A stretch of DNA of 42,001 nucleotides, from contig JAAYAM010000063.1 in NCBI GenBank assembly GCA_012719355.1, positions 1 to 42,001 of the forward strand, in the 5' to 3' direction. Positions 6,413 through 15,824 of this stretch are shown here, piece by piece (position 1 is the stretch's first letter; every line of letters starts with the position of its first letter). This DNA is from Acidobacteriota bacterium (GTDB lineage Bacteria; Acidobacteriota; UBA6911). The position numbers and the translations under genes were made by a program. The notes under the pieces were generated by a model. It searched no databases and was not told the DNA's origin. It saw only the letters and a program-made list of their open reading frames with translations.

Positions 6413-8266
6413 CTATTCCACCGTGACGCTTTTCGCGAGATTTCTCGGCTGATCTACGTCGCAGCCGCGCAACTGCGCAACGTGATAGGCCAGAAGCTGA
6501 AGCGGCACAATGGACGCAATCGGGAGCAGGTAATCTGAAATAACCGGCACTCTGATGACGTGTGGGGAAAGCTGACTTATCCGGTCATCTTCCTCGCTTG
6601 CCACCGCGATGATTATCCCTTCGCGGGCCCGCACCTCCTCGATGTTGCTCACCATCTTTTCATGGCGGAGCACCGATTTCGGGTTGTCGGGTTCCATCGG
6701 GGCAAGCGCGACAACCGGAAGGTTCCGGTCGATCAGGGCGTTCGGCCCATGCTTCATCTCTCCCGCGGGGTAGCCTTCGGCATGGATATAGGAAATTTCC
6801 TTGAGCTTCAGCGCTCCTTCCAGCGCTATAGGGTAATGAATTCCACGCCCCAGATAGAGCGCATTGTCATGCCGGTAGATCTCCCGTGCAATCCGCTCAT
6901 ATTCAGGGGACTGATCGAGAAGCCGCTGTATGCAGTCGGGGAGTCTCGTCAAATCCGAGAGCAGCATGGCCGCCTTCCCGGGCTGCAGTCTCTTCCGCTT
7001 CTGTCCAAGATAGATCGCCGTCAGAACAAGCACCGCGAGCTGACTCGTGAATGCCTTGGTTGAGGCGACCCCGATCTCGGGCCCGCTCCTGGTGTAAAGG
7101 TTGCCGTCGCTTTCCCTCGAAAGCATGCTTCCCACGACGTTGCATATCGAAAGAATGCGTCCGTTCTTGGATTTCGCTTCCCTGACTGCAGCCAGTGTGT
7201 CAGCCGTTTCGCCCGACTGGCTGATCGCAATCACGAGCGAGTTGCGGTCGATCAGCGGATCGCGGTAGCGGAACTCAGATCCATAGTCGACCTCTACCGG
7301 GATGCGGGCGAGTTCTTCAATCAGAAATTTGCCCACCAGTGCGGCATGCCACGATGTTCCGCAGGCGACGATGTGAATCCTATCGATTCTGCCCACGGCT
7401 TCTTCGGTCAGGTTGGCTTCTTCCAGGAGGACTTGTTCCGTATCGAGTGACATCCTTCCGGCCAGCGTGTCCTGCAGGCTGCGCGGCTGCTCGTGTATTT
7501 CTTTCAACATGAAATGGCTGAAACCGCCTTTTTCAGCCATTTCGGAACTCCATTCGATTTCGTGCGGCGTGCAGGTGAGTGGCTTCCCCGAGAAATCCCG
7601 GAGGCTCACTCCCTCACGAGTCAATACCGCCATTTCCCCATCCTGCATAAAATAGACGGTCCGGGTATGGTCGAGCAGCGCGGGGACATCGGAAGCCACC
7701 AGCAACTCTCCGTCGGCTATTCCAAGGACGAGCGGCGGGCCCGACCTGGCCGCAACAATCATGTTTGGATGGTCTGCAGAAAGGAGGCAGACGGCATAGC
7801 TCCCGCGGAGCTGCTGCAGCGCGGCTGCTACCGCTTCCCGAAACGATCTGCCGGGGAGGAGCGACTCAACCAGGTGTGCGATGACCTCGGTGTCGGTGTC
7901 AGTCACGAAGCGGTGGCTGCTCTTCTGCAGCCTTGCCTTCAGTTCCGCATAGTTCTCGATGATACCGTTGTGGACAACAACGACTTTGCCTGTGCAGTCG
8001 CGATGGGGATGCGCATTTTCCTCTGTCGGCCGGCCGTGTGTCGCCCAACGGGTGTGGCCGATGCCGTACTCGCCGGTGATGGGATCATTCTCGAGAGAAC
8101 GGGCGAGATTGACCAGTTTTCCGGGCCGTCTTCTTATCTGAACTCTGCGGTTCCCGACGACTGCGAGCCCGGCGGAATCGTACCCGCGATACTCCAGTTT
8201 CTTCAGTCCTCCGATTATTACGGGGACAACGGGCCTGGGGCCCACATAGCCTACAATTCCACACAT
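6413..8266 (-). CDS. glmS: Glutamine--fructose-6-phosphate aminotransferase (isomerising)
   Basis: 617 residues (E. coli 609). It makes glucosamine-6-phosphate from fructose-6-phosphate and glutamine, the entry step to peptidoglycan and lipopolysaccharide amino sugars. The N-terminal class II glutaminase starts with the nucleophile Cys right after the initiator Met (MCGIVGYVG), with GIGHTRWATHG and HNGIIENYAEL following. Two SIS domains carry CGTSWHAAL, ISQSGETADTL and the C-terminal end LAKSVTVE. The AGGACTGAGGT sequence just before the ATG provides a ribosome binding site. I looked for a glmS ribozyme in the leader and saw none. It is followed at 3 nt by the DUF488 gene. Confidence 0.97.
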   Translation of the reverse strand: MCGIVGYVGPRPVVPVIIGGLKKLEYRGYDSAGLAVVGNRRVQIRRRPGKLVNLARSLENDPITGEYGIGHTRWATHGRPTEENAHPHRDCTGKVVVVHNGIIENYAELKARLQKSSHRFVTDTDTEVIAHLVESLLPGRSFREAVAAALQQLRGSYAVCLLSADHPNMIVAARSGPPLVLGIADGELLVASDVPALLDHTRTVYFMQDGEMAVLTREGVSLRDFSGKPLTCTPHEIEWSSEMAEKGGFSHFMLKEIHEQPRSLQDTLAGRMSLDTEQVLLEEANLTEEAVGRIDRIHIVACGTSWHAALVGKFLIEELARIPVEVDYGSEFRYRDPLIDRNSLVIAISQSGETADTLAAVREAKSKNGRILSICNVVGSMLSRESDGNLYTRSGPEIGVASTKAFTSQLAVLVLTAIYLGQKRKRLQPGKAAMLLSDLTRLPDCIQRLLDQSPEYERIAREIYRHDNALYLGRGIHYPIALEGALKLKEISYIHAEGYPAGEMKHGPNALIDRNLPVVALAPMEPDNPKSVLRHEKMVSNIEEVRAREGIIIAVASEEDDRISQLSPHVIRVPVISDYLLPIASIVPLQLLAYHVAQLRGCDVDQPRNLAKSVTVE

Positions 8267-8443
8267 ACCTCAGTCCTGTTTCGCGAAATGGGGAGCTCGA
8301 AGAGGGGCAAAAACAGCGCGACGGTCGCCTGTTCTCTACCGGCTCAGTCATCTGTGTTACAATCCCCGCGGCGCTACTAAGCCGTGCGAAGATTATAGAA
8401 TATGGCTCCCGATGGAGCAATATCGGCACTAAGCGAGGTGAAT

Positions 8444-8926
8444 ATGGAATTGAAAAATGTCCGGCTTTCCGTTCCCGATGACAGCAACATCATAGTCGGC
8501 CAGAGTCATTTCATAAAAACAGTCGAGGATCTGTACGAAGCTGTTGTCACCGGATGCCCGCACGCAAAATTCGGGATCGCGTTCTGCGAAGCGTCGGGCC
8601 CCTGCCTTATCCGCATCGATGGAAATCATGACGAGTTGAAAAGGATAGCGGCTGAAAACGCCATGACCATGGGGGCGGGACACACGTTTGTCATCATGCT
8701 CAAGAATGCGTTTCCGATAAACGTGCTGAATGCCGTCAAGAACTGCCCGGAGGTCTGCCGCATTTTCTGCGCCACGGCAAATCCGCTGGAGGTAGTCCTG
8801 GCTGAGACCGGGCAGGGAAGAGGAGTCATGGCCGTCATAGACGGTTACTCTCCAAAAGGGGTTGAGAGCGAAGGCGATGCAAAAACCAGAAGAGAATTCC
8901 TGAGGAAAATCGGATATAAAAGGTAA
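8444..8926 (+). CDS. Adenosine-specific kinase / AMP-forming domain family (PF04008)
   Basis: 160 residues covering the whole single-domain family annotated as adenosine-specific kinase. Conserved stretches are FGIAFCEASGPCLIRIDGN (near residue 47), GAGHTFVIML and IFCATANPLEVVLAETGQGRGVMAVIDG (near residue 105). The family occurs in archaea and anaerobic or thermophilic bacteria; its physiological role is poorly known. I chose the ATG at 8444, six bases after GAGGTG, over an upstream ATG at 8402 that lacks a site. An AT-rich stretch TTATAGAAT (8393-8401) may be a -10, without a clear -35. It is transcribed divergently from glmS. Confidence 0.85.
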   Translation: MELKNVRLSVPDDSNIIVGQSHFIKTVEDLYEAVVTGCPHAKFGIAFCEASGPCLIRIDGNHDELKRIAAENAMTMGAGHTFVIMLKNAFPINVLNAVKNCPEVCRIFCATANPLEVVLAETGQGRGVMAVIDGYSPKGVESEGDAKTRREFLRKIGYKR

Positions 8927-8993
8927 TGAATTCCCATCGGGAGACCGCTGAGTTCGAACAGGCTCTGCACTCCGTTACCCCTGAGCGGGAGAA

Positions 8994-11438
8994 ATGATGA
9001 ACGAAAACAGATTCAAGCTGGCTCCCGAAACGTTGCGCTGGAACTGCGATCCGTCGATTTTCTCATTTGCGACGACCGCCGATATACCGCCGTTGAAAGG
9101 GATCGTGGAACAGGAACGGCCGACGCGGGCCATCCGTTTCGGCCTCGACATTACCTCTCCCGGATACAACATCTACGTCAGCGGCCTGACCGGCACCGGA
9201 AAAACCACTGTCATCAAGACCTTCCTCGATGAGATTGCGGCAAAGAGGCCGCGTCCCGACGACTGGTGCTATGTCTACAATTTCCGGGATCCCAACTCGC
9301 CCACAATCCTCAGCCTGCCCGCGGGAACGGCCAAACGGCTGTGTACCCGGATGGATGAGGCGATACGGTTGCTGAAGGCCGAGATACCCAGGGCCTTTGA
9401 ATCGAAAGAGCATGAAGAGAATGTCAATCGGCTGCTGCAGGAGAACCAGGTCGTGCAGCAGCTTCTGTTCAACCAGCTTTCGGCCAAAGCCAAGGAGGCG
9501 GGCTTCGAAGTGGATGTTTCGAAAGTCGGGGTCAGCCTTCTGCCTGTCCTGGATGGAAAGACGGTTTCGGCGGAAGAGTACAAGAACCTCGAGCCCGAAA
9601 TACGGAACCAAATCGATGTGCGCCGGCAGGAGTTTGACGTCGAGATCCAGTCGTTCCTGCGCCAGGTGCGAGACGTGAACAAGGAGAGCCGGGACAAGGT
9701 CAGCGAGCTGCAGCGGAAGGTCGGACTGTACGTCGTGCAGGGGCGGATTGACGAAGTGCGCGAAGAATACGCCGACCTGCCTCATGTCATGAGTTACCTG
9801 GATGATGTGCAGGAGCATATACTCGATCATCTCGAGGATTTCGGCGAAGAGCCTGTGAAGGACGAGGCTGCCGCCGCGCAGATCCGGCTGGAGGCGCAGC
9901 CCGATCCCTTCATGAAGTACAAAGTGAACATAGTTGTAGACAACACCGATCTGCAGGGCGCCCCGGTCGTAATTGAAATCAACCCGACCTACCACAACAT
10001 GTTCGGGCGCGTGGAACGTCGGGCGCAGCTGGGAACGCTGTCCGCGGATTTCACTTCAATCCATGCCGGTTCCTTCGCGAAAGCCAATGGCGGATTTCTT
10101 GTGGTCAACGCCCGGGATGTTCTCATGAATCCGGGCGTGTGGGAGACCCTCAAGCGCACCATCAAGAACCAGGAAGTCAGGATTGAAGACCTGACGGAGC
10201 AGTTCGGCATGGTCTCGGTCCCGGTCGCGGGCATGCGGCCCAATCCCATTCCCGTCAACGTCAAAGTAATCATGATCGGCCACCATCTGACCTATCACGA
10301 GCTTTACAGCGTCGATGAGGATTTCCGCAAGATCTTCAAGGTCAAGGCGGACTTCGATTCCGAGATGGCGAGGGATGCGCATGGTTTCAGCAACTATGCT
10401 TCCTTCATCAGCTCGCGTTGCCGGGATGAAAACCTGCTGCAGTTCGACGCTTCAGCTGTCGCCGAGGTGGTCGAGTACGGAGCCTGGCTCGTCGACAATC
10501 AACAGAAGCTGTCTGCGAGGTTCAGCGATGTGGCCGATATCGTGCGGGAAGCGAGTTTCTGGGCGCAAAGCGCGGGCAGGAAGGTTGTCTCGGCGGAACA
10601 CGTCCGGCAGGCAATAGACGAAAAATGCTACCGATCGAACCTCATCGAAGAAAAAATCCGAGAACTGATGACCGACGGGACGCTGCTCGTTGACGTTACC
10701 GGGGAAGCGGTTGGACAGGTCAACGGGCTGGCGGTCGTCGATCTGGGAGATATCCGCTTTGGAAAACCGTCTCGCATCACCGCGAAGACATTTATCGGCA
10801 AGAGCGGCGTCATAGACATCGAGCGCGAGTCGAAGATGAGCGGGAAGATCTACGAAAAGGGCGTCCTGATCTTGAGCGGCTATCTGGGTGCGAAATTCGC
10901 CCAGGAACAGCCGCTCTCGCTGGCCGCAAGTCTCTGTTTCGAACAATCATACGAGGGTATTGACGGCGACAGTGCATCTTCAACAGAATTGTATGCTCTG
11001 CTGTCGAGTCTGTCGAAGGTTCCGATACGGCAGGGGATTGCAGTGACCGGATCGGTGAGTCAGAACGGAGAGATACAACCTATCGGCGGTGTGAACCAGA
11101 AGATCGAGGGGTTTTTCAACTTGTGCCGGGCCCGGGGGTTGACGGGAGAGCAGGGCGTCATGATACCGGTGCAGAACGTAAGGAACCTGATGCTGAGCAG
11201 GGATGTGGTGGCTGCCGTGGCAGCCGGCAAGTTCAGCATTTACGCCGTCAGTACCGTTGACGAAGGGATAGAAGTCCTGACCGGCCGGCGGGCGGGTGAG
11301 CGCGGTGAACGTAATTCCTATGAGAAGGGAACCGTCAACGCACTTGTCGAGCAGCGGCTGAAGGAATTCGCCGAATGCTTTCGGAGATATGCCGCGGAAG
11401 AAGGGCCCCTTCAGGTCTCTACGAGCGGGCGGAAATAA
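8994..11438 (+). CDS. Lon-like ATP-dependent protease (AAA_32 / LonB-type)
   Basis: 814 residues. The N-terminal AAA_32 region has the Walker A motif SGLTGTGKTT (about residue 63) and, later, a NGGFLVVNARDVLMNPG stretch; a coiled segment lies at about 190-290. The C-terminal Lon protease domain has its catalytic serine at S660 (DGDSASS) and lysine at K703 (GGVNQK), 43 residues apart exactly as in E. coli Lon (S679/K722). It lacks the LonA N-terminal substrate domain. By family it is a cytoplasmic ATP-driven protease of damaged or regulatory proteins; many bacteria with it also carry a canonical Lon. The site CGGGAGAA precedes the tandem ATGs at 8994 and 8997. moeA starts 23 nt downstream, probably in the same transcript. 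Confidence 0.93.
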   Translation: MMNENRFKLAPETLRWNCDPSIFSFATTADIPPLKGIVEQERPTRAIRFGLDITSPGYNIYVSGLTGTGKTTVIKTFLDEIAAKRPRPDDWCYVYNFRDPNSPTILSLPAGTAKRLCTRMDEAIRLLKAEIPRAFESKEHEENVNRLLQENQVVQQLLFNQLSAKAKEAGFEVDVSKVGVSLLPVLDGKTVSAEEYKNLEPEIRNQIDVRRQEFDVEIQSFLRQVRDVNKESRDKVSELQRKVGLYVVQGRIDEVREEYADLPHVMSYLDDVQEHILDHLEDFGEEPVKDEAAAAQIRLEAQPDPFMKYKVNIVVDNTDLQGAPVVIEINPTYHNMFGRVERRAQLGTLSADFTSIHAGSFAKANGGFLVVNARDVLMNPGVWETLKRTIKNQEVRIEDLTEQFGMVSVPVAGMRPNPIPVNVKVIMIGHHLTYHELYSVDEDFRKIFKVKADFDSEMARDAHGFSNYASFISSRCRDENLLQFDASAVAEVVEYGAWLVDNQQKLSARFSDVADIVREASFWAQSAGRKVVSAEHVRQAIDEKCYRSNLIEEKIRELMTDGTLLVDVTGEAVGQVNGLAVVDLGDIRFGKPSRITAKTFIGKSGVIDIERESKMSGKIYEKGVLILSGYLGAKFAQEQPLSLAASLCFEQSYEGIDGDSASSTELYALLSSLSKVPIRQGIAVTGSVSQNGEIQPIGGVNQKIEGFFNLCRARGLTGEQGVMIPVQNVRNLMLSRDVVAAVAAGKFSIYAVSTVDEGIEVLTGRRAGERGERNSYEKGTVNALVEQRLKEFAECFRRYAAEEGPLQVSTSGRK

Positions 11439-11461
11439 GAGTCAAGGTGGAGCGAAGTTCT

Positions 11462-12682
11462 ATGATCAGCGTGGAAGAAGCTCAGGGGATCGTGATTGCG
11501 AATCTTGCCGGGCCCAAAGTCGAGGAGGTCCCTTTCCGGGCGGCGTTGGGGCGCGTGCTGTCTGAAAAGATCGTTGCTACGCGCGACATTCCGCCCTTCA
11601 ACAGGTCCGGCGTGGACGGTTTCGCCTTGCGTGCCGCCGATACCGCAAACGTTCCTGCAGAGTTCACCATCGCGGGTGAGAGCCGTGCGGGCGGTGAAAT
11701 GCCGGGTGCACTGCCGCCCGGATCAGCTGTTGCGATAATGACGGGCGCACCCCTTCCGGAAGGTGCGGACGCGGTGCAGATGATAGAACAGTGCCGCGTC
11801 TCGGCCGACGGGAGGAAGGTGACTGTCCTGGATCAGGTCAGGGCGGGAGAGAATTTCGCACTGAAAGGATCTGAAGCCGGTTCCGGTGAAGAAGTGCTCC
11901 AACCGGGGCATCGAATCGGTCCTGCAGAGTTGGCTGTGCTGGCCACCTTCGGGTACAGCCTGGTGCCTGTCTACAGAAAACCTGAAGTCGCACTGCTCGT
12001 GACGGGCGATGAACTGGTCGAGTTCGACGAAAATCCGGGGGATTCCCAGATAAGAAACTCGAATGCGCATTGTATCGCCGCGCAGCTGAAATACATGGAC
12101 ATTGAGCCGGAGTATCTCGGGATAGCCCGTGACAGCCGAGATGATCTGCGCAGCAGGATTCTGGCCGGGCTGCAACGAGACGTCCTGATTGTCTCAGGCG
12201 GGGTATCCATGGGCAACTACGACCTCGTAAAGGACGTCTTCGCTGAGCTTGGAATCGAAATCCTGTTCAGCAAGGTGGCCCTAAAGCCGGGGAAGCCGAC
12301 TGTCTTTGCCCGAAAAGGAGATCGGCTTGTTTTCGGATTGCCGGGTAACCCGATTTCCTCGCTGGTCACCTTCGAGTGTTTTGTCCGCCCGGCAGTGGGC
12401 AGATTATGCGGGCTGAAGAAGCCGGATCTGCTGCGCGTGAAGGGAGAGTTGCTGGGCGACATGAGGCAATCGCCGGGCAGGACATCGTTTATGCCCGCGT
12501 GGGCATGGTGGCAGGAGGACGGCTGGAAGGTGGAGCCGCTGCGTTGGAAAAGCTCTGCCGATATTGTCGGATTTACGGGCGCCAACGCCGCCTTCGTATT
12601 CCCAGGCCACCTGAGCCTGCTCAAGCGCGGTGAGATCGTCGACCTCATGCTCCTTCCCGACTTCTTCTCGCGCCAGCGCTAG
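11462..12682 (+). CDS. moeA: Molybdopterin molybdenumtransferase
   Basis: 406 residues (E. coli MoeA 411). It inserts molybdate (or tungstate) into adenylylated molybdopterin. Visible are the MoeA N-terminal domain ([37 protein letters not shown]), the MoCF-binding domain ([48 protein letters not shown]) and the C-terminal beta domain. The frame is open further upstream into the Lon gene, but ATG 11462 has AAGGTGGAG at good spacing and gives the family's standard start. With moaC 32 nt downstream it forms a small molybdenum cofactor block, which implies molybdo- or tungsto-enzymes in this organism. Confidence 0.95.
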   Translation: MISVEEAQGIVIANLAGPKVEEVPFRAALGRVLSEKIVATRDIPPFNRSGVDGFALRAADTANVPAEFTIAGESRAGGEMPGALPPGSAVAIMTGAPLPEGADAVQMIEQCRVSADGRKVTVLDQVRAGENFALKGSEAGSGEEVLQPGHRIGPAELAVLATFGYSLVPVYRKPEVALLVTGDELVEFDENPGDSQIRNSNAHCIAAQLKYMDIEPEYLGIARDSRDDLRSRILAGLQRDVLIVSGGVSMGNYDLVKDVFAELGIEILFSKVALKPGKPTVFARKGDRLVFGLPGNPISSLVTFECFVRPAVGRLCGLKKPDLLRVKGELLGDMRQSPGRTSFMPAWAWWQEDGWKVEPLRWKSSADIVGFTGANAAFVFPGHLSLLKRGEIVDLMLLPDFFSRQR

Positions 12683-12714
12683 GTGCAATCAAGGAACTTC
12701 TTCAAGGGCTGCAG

Positions 12715-13197
12715 ATGGAAAAAAAGGTGCTGACACATATCGACTCCGAAGGCCGGGCCCGAATGGTCGACGTCTCGGAAAAAGCCGCGACCACGCGGCA
12801 GGCCGTGGCCGAATCATACATCCGGCTTTCGCGCGCAACACTCTCCCTTCTCAGGGAAGGAAAGCTGCCCAAGGGGAATGCGCTTGAAACTGCGCGGCTG
12901 GCCGGTGTCCTCGCCGCCAAGAGGACTCCCGATCTCATTCCTCTCTGCCATCCGCTCCTGCTGACCTACGTGAACGTAGACGCAGCCTTGGACAAAACCG
13001 GGGTACGCTTTCTTGCCACTGTTTCCTGCACCGGAACCACGGGAGTCGAGATGGAGGCGCTTACGGCGGCTTCGATGGCTGCCCTTACTCTCTACGATAT
13101 GGTCAAGGCGGTCGAAAAAGGGGCCACCATCGAGAAAGTGCAGTTGCTGGAAAAGAGCGGCGGCAAGAGCGGCACCTACCGGCGCAGGAATCCCTGA
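12715..13197 (+). CDS. moaC: Cyclic pyranopterin monophosphate synthase
   Basis: 160 residues (family about 160). MoaC converts the MoaA product 3',8-cyclo-7,8-dihydro-GTP to cyclic pyranopterin monophosphate. Conserved elements are [29 protein letters not shown] (active-site His), [11 protein letters not shown] (Glu) and [11 protein letters not shown] (Asp and Lys), ending in [10 protein letters not shown]. It follows moeA at 32 nt. MoaA is not in the window. Confidence 0.96.
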   Translation: MEKKVLTHIDSEGRARMVDVSEKAATTRQAVAESYIRLSRATLSLLREGKLPKGNALETARLAGVLAAKRTPDLIPLCHPLLLTYVNVDAALDKTGVRFLATVSCTGTTGVEMEALTAASMAALTLYDMVKAVEKGATIEKVQLLEKSGGKSGTYRRRNP

Positions 13198-13256
13198 AGC
13201 TCCTTGCGGCTTCTGATAAACTTTACATCCTTGAAGTTGAACGGGAAAAAAGAGCT

Positions 13257-13625
13257 ATGCCTATTTACGAGTATCAATGCAGAAAATGCGGACGAAGAAT
13301 GAGTTTCCTGGTTATGACTACAGCCTCGTTCCAGCCTGCATGCAAAACCTGCAGGAGCGAGGATGTGGAGCGGCTCTTCTCGCGTTTCGCGAGTCCGCGG
13401 TCCGAGGAAAGCCGGATGGAAGCCCTGGCTGATCCGGCAAGCTTTGCAGGACTGGACGAGAACGACCCCGGCAGCGTCGCCCGCTGGATGAAGAAGATGG
13501 GGAAAGAACTTGGCGAGGATTTCGCCGGAGAAGATATCGACCAGCTTGCCGAGGAGGCCGCACAGGAAGCGGCGGGCGGACTCTCCGAAGGCGCCGCCGA
13601 TTCTGCCGGCAGCGATGATCTGTAA
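13257..13625 (+). CDS. FmdB-type zinc ribbon protein
   Basis: 122 residues. The N-terminus MPIYEYQCRKCGRRMSFLV followed by CKTC near residue 37 is the FmdB/CxxC_CxxC_SSSS regulatory zinc ribbon. After the ribbon comes an unrelated acidic, Ala/Glu-rich tail (residues 75-122) with no known domain, probably flexible. The role of FmdB ribbons is uncertain; the name comes from a putative regulator of formamidase. The gene lies between moaC and the radical SAM gene with short spacings. Confidence 0.85.
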   Translation: MPIYEYQCRKCGRRMSFLVMTTASFQPACKTCRSEDVERLFSRFASPRSEESRMEALADPASFAGLDENDPGSVARWMKKMGKELGEDFAGEDIDQLAEEAAQEAAGGLSEGAADSAGSDDL

Positions 13626-13653
13626 CGACTTGCGGAAGGGAATCCGGAACCAG

Positions 13654-14970
13654 ATGAAGACAGACGGATCACATCCGGAAACCGCCTTGACTTGCGTTGA
13701 AGAACTAGCTGAACGCTATCCGGACATCCCTGTGGAAGTGATATTCAAGGAAGATCTGCTGCGGCAGGGAATGGCGTGGTCTCCGTCGGCTCTCGAGATC
13801 GCCGCGAACTTCAAACGGAAGGCGTATTTCATCTTCTCGTTCGACATGGTTCCGATCTCGGACATGGAGCAGAACGAGCATTCGAAGGCGCCTGAAGAAA
13901 TCAGGCTGGTGGGCGGCCCGTACGGTTTTAATCCGGTTGTGGTGTCGGTGCGACTCAATCCCGGCTCTCCTTACCGTATCGAATCGGAGGAGGGAGCGCT
14001 TGTCCTGAAATGCGGCTCTCACCCCATCGCCCAGGTCGAACTGCAGGAAGTGCCGGCATACTATCGGCGCACACTGGCTGATGGCAAAAGGCTTCCCGAC
14101 GTTATTCCCGCGATAGAATGGGGATACCTTCTCTACCTGACGGTGTTTCGCCTCTGCCAGTACTTCAGCCGGCAGCAGGAGTGCCTGTACTGCGACATCA
14201 ACAGGAACTACCGGCAGCACAGGGATGCCGGGAAACCGTACTCGCCCGTAAGGCCGGTAGGCGAAATCCTGGAAGCGCTCGAAATCATCGCGGCATCGGA
14301 CCGCGACAGTCGGGCGTACACTGTGACCGGCGGCAGCATAAATGCGACCCTGGAGGGAAAGTCGGAGATCGACTTCTACATCCGCTATCCGGAGGCAATC
14401 GAAAAGCGCTGGCCGGGACGGTGGATAAGCAAGATCGTCGTGCAGGCGCTTCCGAAAGAAGACGTGAAGAGACTGCATGATGTCGGGGTGCAGGTATATC
14501 ATCCCAATTTCGAAATCTGGGACGAGCGGATCTTCAGCCTGTACTGTCCGGGCAAAGCGGCGCACATCGGGCGCAACGAGTGGATACGCCGGATCCTTGA
14601 CGCGGCGGCAGTGTTTGGACCCGCGCGGGTTATTCCCAACTTCGTGGCCGGGGTGGAAATGGCGCCTCCGGCCGGATTTCAGTCGGTCGATGAAGCGATT
14701 GCATCGACCGCAGAAGGACTCGATTTTTTCATGAGCAGGGGTATCTCGCCCCGATTCACAACGTGGTGTCCGGAGCCGATGACGCTTCTGGGATCGGATC
14801 GAAAAGGGGCTCCACTGGAGTACCATGTCAGGCTGCTGAGAGTGTACCGTGACATGCGTGTAAAATATCAGTTGGCTCCCCCGATCGGTTACGGTGAGAC
14901 GGGACTGGGACGGGCAGTGTTTTCCGTCTCTTCATTCATGGATGTACTGCCATCCTCCGGCGAAGAGTAA
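13654..14970 (+). CDS. Radical SAM protein with unusual C-X8-C-X2-C cluster motif
   Basis: 438 residues. The region CQYFSRQQECLYCDI places cysteines at 168, 177 and 180, that is C-X8-C-X2-C instead of the usual C-X3-C-X2-C; no cysteine sits three residues before C177. Downstream features fit a radical SAM barrel: AYTVTGGSIN (a GGE-like SAM-amine motif position), a beta strand VQVYHPNFEIWDE resembling biotin-synthase/HydE-like VGYNLE regions, and RVIPNFVAGVE near 330. About 165 N-terminal residues precede the cluster and match no domain I can name. The start at ATG 13654 is uncertain; an upstream ATG at 13615 overlaps the zinc ribbon gene. It abuts fpg (stop at 14970, start at 14971). Substrate unknown. 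Confidence 0.75.
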   Translation: MKTDGSHPETALTCVEELAERYPDIPVEVIFKEDLLRQGMAWSPSALEIAANFKRKAYFIFSFDMVPISDMEQNEHSKAPEEIRLVGGPYGFNPVVVSVRLNPGSPYRIESEEGALVLKCGSHPIAQVELQEVPAYYRRTLADGKRLPDVIPAIEWGYLLYLTVFRLCQYFSRQQECLYCDINRNYRQHRDAGKPYSPVRPVGEILEALEIIAASDRDSRAYTVTGGSINATLEGKSEIDFYIRYPEAIEKRWPGRWISKIVVQALPKEDVKRLHDVGVQVYHPNFEIWDERIFSLYCPGKAAHIGRNEWIRRILDAAAVFGPARVIPNFVAGVEMAPPAGFQSVDEAIASTAEGLDFFMSRGISPRFTTWCPEPMTLLGSDRKGAPLEYHVRLLRVYRDMRVKYQLAPPIGYGETGLGRAVFSVSSFMDVLPSSGEE

Positions 14971-15792
14971 ATGCCTGAAATGCCTGAAGTTGAAACTCTG
15001 GCGCGCAAGCTCCGCAAAGCGGTGACCGGCAAGCGTGTGTCTGAAGTCCGGCTTTCCGGGCTGCCGCTGCGAAAACCGATCGCTCCAGGTTTCGGTGCGA
15101 TCTTAACCACACGAACGATCCGCAGAATCCTGCGCAGAGGGAAATATCTCATCATCGAGATGGAGCCGAAGGCGTACTGGGTCATTCACCTGGGGATGAG
15201 CGGGAGACTCCTTTACCGGCAGGCTGCAGGCGAAGCGGGCATCCATACTCATGCGGTAATAAGGTTTTCCGACGCCACGGAACTGCAATACCGCGATCAT
15301 CGACGCTTCGGCCTGATGGCCGCATACGAGGTGCCCCGTCTCAGCCAGGTTCCGGAGATCGGGGCGTTGGGCAAGGATCCGCTCAGCCCGGGATTTGACG
15401 GCAAATGGCTCCTGCCGATGCTGCAGAAAAGCAGACAGGAGATCAAAGCCTTTCTTCTTGATCAGCGCAGAATTGCGGGCCTTGGCAACATTTATGCGTG
15501 TGAGTCGCTTTTTCTTGCCCAGATTCATCCCTGCCGTCGCTGCTTTACGTTGAATTCTGCTGAAGCCGGTCATCTTGCCGGCGCAATCAAGAAGGTGCTC
15601 AAAGTAGCGGTGCACCATAAAGGGACGACGTTTGCGGATTTTATGGATTCCGACGGGAATCCTGGAGAAAACCAGAATTACTTGATGATATTCCAGCGTG
15701 AAGGGGAGGGCTGCGTCCGCTGCGGGGAGACCGTGCGGAGATTCAGGCAGGGGAACAGGAGTTCGTTTTATTGCTCCAATTGCCAGGGATGA
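14971..15792 (+). CDS. mutM: Formamidopyrimidine-DNA glycosylase
   Basis: 273 residues (E. coli 269). It excises oxidised purines such as 8-oxoguanine and nicks the AP site. The obligatory N-terminus PEMPEVE (Pro1 nucleophile and Glu2 after Met removal) is present, as are GRRGK-like RRGKYLIIEM (the conserved Lys), IHLGMSGRLL, and the helix-two-turn-helix with GLGNIYACESLF. The C-terminal zinc finger CVRCGETVRRF...CSNC is complete, with the NRSSFYC Arg loop. The two in-frame Mets four codons apart make the Pro-Glu rule decide: only the first gives PEMPEVE, and the second would give PEVE, which lacks the usual start. It runs directly on from the radical SAM gene. Confidence 0.95.
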   Translation: MPEMPEVETLARKLRKAVTGKRVSEVRLSGLPLRKPIAPGFGAILTTRTIRRILRRGKYLIIEMEPKAYWVIHLGMSGRLLYRQAAGEAGIHTHAVIRFSDATELQYRDHRRFGLMAAYEVPRLSQVPEIGALGKDPLSPGFDGKWLLPMLQKSRQEIKAFLLDQRRIAGLGNIYACESLFLAQIHPCRRCFTLNSAEAGHLAGAIKKVLKVAVHHKGTTFADFMDSDGNPGENQNYLMIFQREGEGCVRCGETVRRFRQGNRSSFYCSNCQG

Positions 15793-15824
15793 CGGGTCAC
15801 CGGCTGGAGAAAGGGGAAGAGTCA

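Noticed and set aside
7493-8380. A 295-residue plus-strand frame within glmS
   Set aside because: Antisense of glmS, with no family features. glmS is complete and conserved on the minus strand.
8267-8443. A glmS ribozyme or riboswitch in the glmS leader
   Set aside because: The leader lacks the conserved ribozyme core and pseudoknot pattern that I would expect, and the gap is short.
13705-14826. A 373-residue minus-strand frame opposite the radical SAM gene
   Set aside because: Shadow frame: Arg/His-rich translation, no motif, no ribosome binding site. The plus strand has the real protein.
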